From Ascarosepion bandense (taxonomy: Eukaryota; Mollusca; Cephalopoda; Sepiida; Sepiidae), in NCBI GenBank assembly GCA_037127315.1, contig JBBBDQ010001185.1, positions 1,144,001-1,208,000 of the forward strand: a DNA stretch of 64,000 bases, read 5' to 3'. Numbering within the stretch: the stretch's first letter is position 1; each line of letters starts with the position of its first letter. Of the stretch, positions 40,101 through 46,100 are shown in pieces. Below the pieces are notes generated by a model. It saw nothing but the letters and a program-made list of their open reading frames with translations. It ran no database searches and was not told where the DNA came from. The position numbers were made by a program, and so were the translations under genes.

Positions 40101-43100
40101 ACCAATAACCCCCCCCCCCCAATAAAATGGAAAATTTAACAAAAACGGGAATATGTAAGATTTTAAATGACCCATATCCCTTGTGTCTATATGAAAAACA
40201 TTAAGTTTCTTAAAAATAAGGATCTATTAAACAATAAAATTACTGTCATATGTAGACATTGTAAAATGTTCACCTTGGGATATAGTTAATAATTCTTCAT
40301 ATACGTCTATTGATTAACTTACATATATTTACTTTATTTTGTAGTATGATATAATAATAATTTAATAAATTTTAGGATTGCTATGTATTAAGAATATATG
40401 ATGAATTAATAAAAAAATGTACTTGGAACTAAGGAAAAATAAAAATATTTTAATCATACCGAAAGTTTCTTTAAGACAGGTCTAACAAAGTATTTTTTTT
40501 TTCTTTTGCTTTTTTAAGAAAACAAAGAGCAGAGATACATATAACTGCAAGAGTATTTCTTCATAACTAAAATTTATACTTCTGACTGGAAGTAAGCAGT
40601 CTGGCCATAAAAATGACAGTTCTCCTTAGACATGTATAAATACCCCACATCCCTTAACATCTAAACAATATTTTAAATTTTCAAAGTCAAACTTCATTCT
40701 GATTAATTAAATTAAACACACTCATAAAGTTCTACATTTTCTGTCTCCCCCTCCATATCAACTCTTTAATAAGCAAACATATTGTTTTCTATTTTCAAAT
40801 GTAAATTATTTTCACCAAAGTTAGCTAATATTGTCTGATAACTAGATAACAACTTTAAATCTTGATACATAGAAACTTCTGTGTTGCAATATAAATTAAT
40901 TTTAAATAAAAAACAAATTTAATTATATTACGCTCTACTTGTACTGAGCACATTTTTAAATTTATGCTGGAAAACTCGGTATTCTAAACCTGTTGGTTCT
41001 CTTCATCTGGAGATTATACACACACACACACACACACACACGCAAAATAGCTGAAGCAGCTGTCTGCCTAGAGTAAGAGTTCAAGACTGGTTACAATGAA
41101 CAGTGAAGACAATTCTTGATGGTGATCTGTAATGTAAGATTAAGATATGTATATTTTGCTGGTTTATTATTTGTCACTGAAAAATGTATATTTGCATTTG
41201 ACAATCTTCATCATGTGGTTAGTGTTTTTATTTCCACTATTATATGCATGGATCATTCCATCCTAAATTAAACTGCTACAGATGATCCTCTCAGGAAAAT
41301 CTGGGAAAATTTACAGGTGTTCCTTGATAAAATTTATTGATGAATCCCAAATATTAAATCTGCATCTTTTAATAGTTCTAAAATCAGCACATCTTGAAAA
41401 TTCATTGCATTTTTTTGTGTTTAACTAAATAATGCTCTCAATAAATATTAGATCTATGGACTTATGAATGTCAAATTCATTGAAAGCCTCATTTAGCAAA
41501 ACAAAAAATGCAATTATAACACAATTAAAAATACAGATCTAATTTTGTGGATTTATCAATAGTTTTTTACCAAAAACACCTGTAAATTTTTCCAGATTTT
41601 TATGAGAGGGTCACCTGTGGGCATTGGTTAATTTGAGATGGAAGTACTTCATATATAGATATAGATACCACAGAAGAAAAGCGGGGAAACATTTTTTTTA
41701 ACAAAAACTGTGAGGATCCTTTTGGCCAACACTTCATCGGAAGATGTTATTGATAAAAGAAATTGACACAAGAATAAGATCTTCTGGTTTTCAAAAAAAA
41801 AAAATTAGGTCTTAACTTATTTCTGTTATTGATACCACAGCAATACAATTGACTTATTATTAAGCTCGGGCATAGTATAAATTCTGTATTTGTCTATATC
41901 TCTGAGATGAGTTAGTATTTACACTGTTTACATTATTCAGACTATTGTCCTCCTTTGTACAACGTTTTAGCCATTGTACACTCTGGCCTTCAGGTGCTAG
42001 GAATTTCAAACCAAACCCTTTATTACGATCACTGTGGTATATCATTCCCATTCTTTTGTGTGAATCCTCTTTGGTAGTTATGAGTTATCTCCCTCTAACC
42101 CTCTAAGTTACTTGTTCACCACTACTGTAGCCTGGTATTGAACTCACAACTCTTTCGATCAAATCGCTGGAACTAACCAATGTTTATATCCAATACCATG
42201 TGTCCTTAAGTGGATATAGACGTTGGTTAGTTCCAGTGACTTGACCCAAACAGTTGTGAGTTCAATACCAGGCTACAGTAGTGGTGAACAAGTAACTTAG
42301 AGGGATATAACTCATGACTGCCAAAGAGGCTTCACACAAAGGAAAGAGAATGATATATCTCGGTGATCGTTATAAAGAGTTTGGTTTGAAATTTCTAGTA
42401 TCTGAAAAGGGGGGCCAGAGCATACAATGGCTGAAACATAGTACAAATGGCAACAAATATGAGTCCAATAGTCTGAATAATGTAAATAGTGTAAATTTTA
42501 TCAGAACAAAAAACTTTTTCCTCCAATCTTGTCTTTCTTGTGGTGTTGTTTCTTTCTTTATTAGACAAATTCACCAGAATTAAAAGTGAATCTTTTTTTG
42601 TTGAACGGGCCTTCATAAAGCATGAGTCAGATAAACTATTCAATAATTTTTTCTTCAGGCTTCTTATTATATCAGTTTTCATTGGCTGATATTAGGAACA
42701 GATTGTCGGTTTTTTTTTGTTTTGTTTTGTTTTTTGTTTTCCAGATTTTCACATTATTTAGCAAAAAATAGGTTGCACTTTGAAGAGCATGCCAGTCTGA
42801 AAAATTGAAAGTATTTTAATTCATTGTTCTCTAAAAAGCATTGGAGCTGAAAATAGCAATTTATGTAAACATATTTCACTTACAGTAATGGAGAAATTAG
42901 TTCTTTCCAAAGGATTGCAATTTTGCATTTCTCCAACAAAAGTTAATAAGGAATTGAATTTGAAATCTTTATTTTCTCAGTTGAACTTACACAGGCCTCT
43001 TTCTTCTGATAAGCTTTTACTGTATAAGTTCAAATTATTCCAACTTAACAAATTTTCCTCTCTTTCAGGTGACCGAGATTTTCTTGCTTGGTGGCATATA

Positions 43101-46100
43101 CATTTCCAGACCATCAGAGCTTGAAAATCTAGGTGTGATATTTATATCACTAAACCTGATAAAGTTTCTTGAGTAATTATTTTAGACCACCAGGACTATA
43201 TTTCCAAGATGGAATCTATTCTTCATGATTCCTCAAAATTTAAGAAAATTGGTCCCTGTGATTTGTATGACAAAACAAGTAAAACGGAGACTAAGATGCA
43301 AAAATGGTCACTTGAAGTTTATAAAAATACCTAATCTAGACCTCGCTGGTTCACAATATCTTCATATGTACGGCCTACATAGGTACACAAAAACAATGTA
43401 CCTCTCCATCCCATCCTATCTATGAGAGATTCTGTACAGCACAAATTGGCAAAGTGGTTAGCAGAAATTCTTCAACATGTTTCTGCCCTGTTTTCTTCCC
43501 ATTGCATTTCGGACTCTTTCAGATTTTCTGATTTTATCAGAAATTCTTAAATTAATTCAGAGGACAAATTTATGGTGTCTTTTGATATTGTAAATTTATA
43601 TTCCTCTACAGGACATCCTGGATATTTGCACTGATGTTTGTTATAGGAATCACCTGGATCCTGCTATAATTCCTGAAACTTTGTTTCAGGAATTTATGCA
43701 TTTAGCTACAGAGGAGGTGGAGTTTAGTTTTGATAGTGTTATGTATGCCCAACTCAATGGGGTTTCAATTGGCAACCCACTGGGTCCTGTCTTAGCCAAC
43801 ATTTTTGTTGGCTTCTATGAAAACCAGTTGTTTGAGAAATGCTGTAATCCCTTAACATGCCTACGTTATGTTAATGGTACATTTTCAATTTTTAATTCCA
43901 TTGATGGTGCCATGGCATTTCATTCTCAGCTTAACTCCCTTCATCCTTCTTTATAATTTACAATTAGAATGGAAGTAGAGAATAATTGTACTTTGCCTTT
44001 TCTTAGATCTTTGTGTTGAACATGTGGCTAGCCAATTTTGTACAATTTTTTTATATCAAAATTCAAAAAAAATTTTGAGATCAAAAAATTCATCAAACAA
44101 AGCAATATTTGATGAAAAGAAAAGAAACTATGAAAATCTGGCCATAAGAACATTTTAGAATACAATCCCCAACAAACAAACAAAAAACTGGGATAGAAAA
44201 CAAAACATTATCTAGTTCAACCCACCATTTAACTTAGAAGTAAAATCCAAAATAGAACATATTTTTTAAACTGATCGGTAAACTCTTTCCAAAAAGCTCA
44301 GGACTAAATAAAATTTTCAATAGGAATACAATCAGAGTACTAGTTTGAGCTGTAGCTGTACTAGTAATTTAGAAAATTTTATAAAGAAACAAAACACCAG
44401 AAATTTAAATAGTATTGTACAAAACAAGATCATTAATAAGGAATGTAACTGCAGGGACAAAAATAAATGCCATCTTCAAGGACTTTGTAATACAAAAGAA
44501 GTTATTTACAAAGCAAAAGTACATGACTTAAATGGTCAAAATAAAATATATTTGGGATCAACCAAAGACACCTTTAAGATCAGGGGGTTCAATCACAAGT
44601 TTACATTTAAAATAGAAAACTTAAAAAATTGTACTAAGTTGGCTAGTCATGTGTGGGAATTGAAATTAAAGTATGGAAAAGACCCAGACATAACGTTGAG
44701 TATAGTAAAAACAGTCAAGCCTTACAACAGTGGCAAAATATGTGCACTGTGCCAAGAAAAAAAGTTAGCAATTATATTCAATCGGTCAGTTGAGTGCCAT
44801 ACGTGATACACACTTTGGGCGATCATGTCTCAAAAGAGACATGACTGACTGGGCAGAAGATTATCCATTCTGCAGTAGACTGGTTGCCAGCCAAGGCTAT
44901 AGAACCCAATCTGTCCTATTATTTAACCCATAACTGGAGGGAAGAGACAGATTAATACATTTCCCAAGAGTATTTGTGCATAAGTGAATGGAAGGAATTT
45001 AACTGAAATTCAAATTCAGCTCCCTGATTTGTCATTCTGAGTCAATATCTACTGCACCACAATGCACATCCAACAATTATACTATTATTCCCAAATAAAA
45101 TTGAATTACTGAATGAAAGAACAAAAATTATGTAATCATACCATGAAATACCTATTAGGGTCATACAACCATAGATGAAAACATTAGAACTTCTAATTTT
45201 GAAAAATTGTGCATTCAAAAAATTCCGTTACGTGAGCATTCTTTAAAAAAAATGGTAAAAATCATTTATTGCAAATCACCTGAAGATACCACTCATGGTA
45301 GAAACCTAAATCACGTAATAACACATTTACAAATGAAAAAGTGATAATATATATACTTATTACAATGGTTTATTAAACATTTTTTATCGCTACACAAAAA
45401 AATTCATGTTTCAGGACTTAGTTGTTCTTCTTCAGGTGATATTTTAAAATAAATGGTGAAAATGATTTATTTTGAAAAATAGAAAACAAATTGTATATCA
45501 CCTGAAGAACAACTAAGTTCTTGTAGTGAAAGAGATAATCATCAGCTGCCTTGAAAAAGTTTGTGTTTTGTGTGCAATCTGCCAAAGAAAAATTACCAAA
45601 AAGTAGTTAGCAAAAATCTACTTTAAAGACTAGAATCTATGCTAATGTTCTTCCCTCCCCTGAATGGCATGACCAAACAGAAAGATCTCTTGGTGAACAA
45701 AAGCCATTGTTTTTGGCTTGCTTGGTGGACAAACACACATTTTTGCTGTTTAGAAGTGAAGGTTGGGTGTGTGACCCTATTTTGTCATGTTTCCGAGTTG
45801 CTTGTTGGACTGTTCTATCTTTTAAACTGTGCTTTGGCTACAAATGTTGTGTTGAGAGACAGAAAAAGATCTATTGCAGATGTTTCCGGTTTTTGAGTTT
45901 TTTTGTTTTTTTTACACCAACAGTTCTGAAGCATGAAATTTTTTGTGTAATGATAAAAAATGTTAATAAACCATTGTAATAAAAAATATTATCATATTAA
46001 GCTCTGCTTGGTACTGAGAACTTTCATATAAAAGTAAATGCAACGAATGATAATTTTTTTAAATCTATGTTCTTTCACTTTCTTATATAATGAGAAAAGG

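Noticed and set aside
44815..45075. True tRNA gene
   Set aside because: Box-like motifs are weak and no cloverleaf can be drawn; kept only as a low-confidence SINE fragment.
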